From NCBI RefSeq assembly GCF_900258515.1, contig NZ_LT984884.1, forward strand, positions 2,849,696 to 2,913,695: a stretch of DNA of 64,000 nucleotides. Direction: 5' to 3'. This stretch comes from Lentibacillus sp. Marseille-P4043 (lineage in GTDB: Bacteria; Bacillota; Bacilli; Bacillales; Amphibacillaceae). Each line of letters starts with the position of its first letter. Position 1 is the stretch's first letter. This document shows, in pieces, positions 63,327 through 64,000 of the stretch. Under the pieces are notes generated by a model. The model saw only the letters and a program-made list of their open reading frames with translations, did no database searches and was not told where the DNA came from. Made by a program: the position numbers and the translations under genes.

Positions 63327-64000
63327 AAGCAAAGGTCCTTTCTAATAGATAAATAAATAAACGAATGCACCAATATAAAATAATATATAAGACAACCAAT
63401 GTTAGCAGCGTATTTGCCATTAAACTATATTGGAAACCACCTGCATTAAATAGCAGCCCAGCCAAACCACTAATATTAAACAAGTATTCGACAATAAATA
63501 GATTACTCATTAAAATAGCGATTACTTTATGCAAATCCGCTTTTAAATATGGAAGAACATTTCTGACGACATGCTGAATAAATATATATACTTTCCGTAA
63601 GCCCTTTGCTTTTGCTGTCAATATATAATCCTCTGTCAATACATCGTAGGTTCGTTCGGATAATGATCGTATTAAATAAATCGTCGGGACAATTGTTAGC
63701 GTTATCATGGGTAGCAATATCGCATGTTCCTCAATCCCGCGAGTTGCAATACGAGCAAGTCGATGACCTGTCGTTTGATAAAAGAAAACCGTTGCAATCT
63801 GTAAAAAAAGCACCATAATGAAATCTGGAACCATTCCAAAAAATCCAATAACATCTTTCATCCACTCTTTTTTTGACCTGCTGTGCCAAGAAGCAATAAG
63901 TAATCCCAAAATTATTGCTAGAATAATAGAAACAAACAAATAGGAAAATGATGTTAAAAAGTAGCTTGGAATAATTTCTGGAAAAAAAGGATTTCGATCT
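63319..64000 (-). CDS. Oligopeptide-type ABC permease (OppB/DppB-like), C-terminal part
   Basis: The frame is open to the right edge of the window, so the N-terminus lies outside. The visible 227 residues hold helices and LTEDYILTAKAKGLRKVYIF, the EAA loop of OppB/DppB permeases. It begins in the DRNPFFPEIIP region. A TTG at 63939 is only an internal codon. Partner of the following OppC-like gene. Confidence 0.85.
   Translation of the reverse strand, partial: DRNPFFPEIIPSYFLTSFSYLFVSIILAIILGLLIASWHSRSKKEWMKDVIGFFGMVPDFIMVLFLQIATVFFYQTTGHRLARIATRGIEEHAILLPMITLTIVPTIYLIRSLSERTYDVLTEDYILTAKAKGLRKVYIFIQHVVRNVLPYLKADLHKVIAILMSNLFIVEYLFNISGLAGLLFNAGGFQYSLMANTLLTLVVLYIILYWCIRLFIYLLERTFAYD

Overview
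The window is chromosomal DNA from a low-GC, spore-forming member of the Bacillaceae. The best guess is the Oceanobacillus/Virgibacillus/Lentibacillus group, but this is inferred from gene content and no search was run. The supporting genes are a Tat system with two small TatA proteins, a YjcZ-type peptide, YqfQ, YqhV, YozE, YmaF, DUF1657 and DUF421 proteins, and many TTG or GTG starts behind strong AGGAGG sites. No tRNA, rRNA, CRISPR array, phage or intact transposase was found.

Layout, left to right. (1) 1-3.9 kb: the end of a ypsC-like RNA methyltransferase, an M32 carboxypeptidase (ypwA) and the type III polyketide synthase/methyltransferase pair bpsA-bpsB. (2) 3.9-11.7 kb: a cold-shock gene whose leader holds a strong terminator, an HD hydrolase, a cell-wall NlpC/P60 enzyme, thyA-dfrA-mobA, tatA-tatA-tatC, yozE, a wrecked sbcD/sbcC fusion remnant and the spore protein YqfQ. 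(3) 11.8-16 kb: fused MsrA/B, a histidine phosphatase, a LysM-M14 peptidase, ferredoxin and acylphosphatase. (4) 16.1-24 kb: a respiratory nitrate reductase operon (a hemerythrin-like protein, two unknown proteins, then narGHJI) behind a perfect FNR-type box. (5) 24-35 kb: a Rieske oxidoreductase, citR/citA, a K+ channel, a base-excision-repair pair (Fpg/Nei-like and Nfo) and a sulfonate-type ABC transporter. (6) 35-41.5 kb: transporters, a phospholipase A2-like small protein, D-serine dehydratase and small spore-type genes. (7) 41.6-46.4 kb: a urease operon (ureA, fused ureB-ureC, ureF, ureG, ureD) without ureE. (8) 46.5-52.4 kb: a cluster of small paralogous proteins described below. (9) 52.5-57.7 kb: a five-gene nickel/peptide-type ABC importer. 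(10) 57.8-64 kb: the exonuclease ypcP, the double dynamin dynA and two oligopeptide-type permeases.

The most notable region is 46.9-52.4 kb. Eight small proteins share one 20-residue core: [SA]-G-V-F-N-G-x-N, four residues, W/F, four residues, K-x-N. Its spacing resembles the GerPA/GerPF spore-coat family. They sit with a coiled-coil protein, an alpha-crystallin-like protein similar to GerT, and a YmaF protein. Divergent and downstream promoters fit the late mother-cell sigma-K pattern (AC, 16 bp, CATANNNTA). I infer a spore-coat or germinant-permeability system that is not described as such. The cluster is interrupted by a 0.93-kb gene-free segment bounded by 48-bp inverted repeats.

How the genes fit together: MobA helps make the cofactor NarG needs, and NarGHJI lies behind an oxygen-responsive promoter. 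The importer at 52.5-57.7 kb may supply nickel to the neighbouring urease. The genes at both ends (ypsC, ypwA, bpsAB; ypcP, dynA) lie close together in B. subtilis, so the roughly 50 kb between them is accessory or rearranged relative to that genome.
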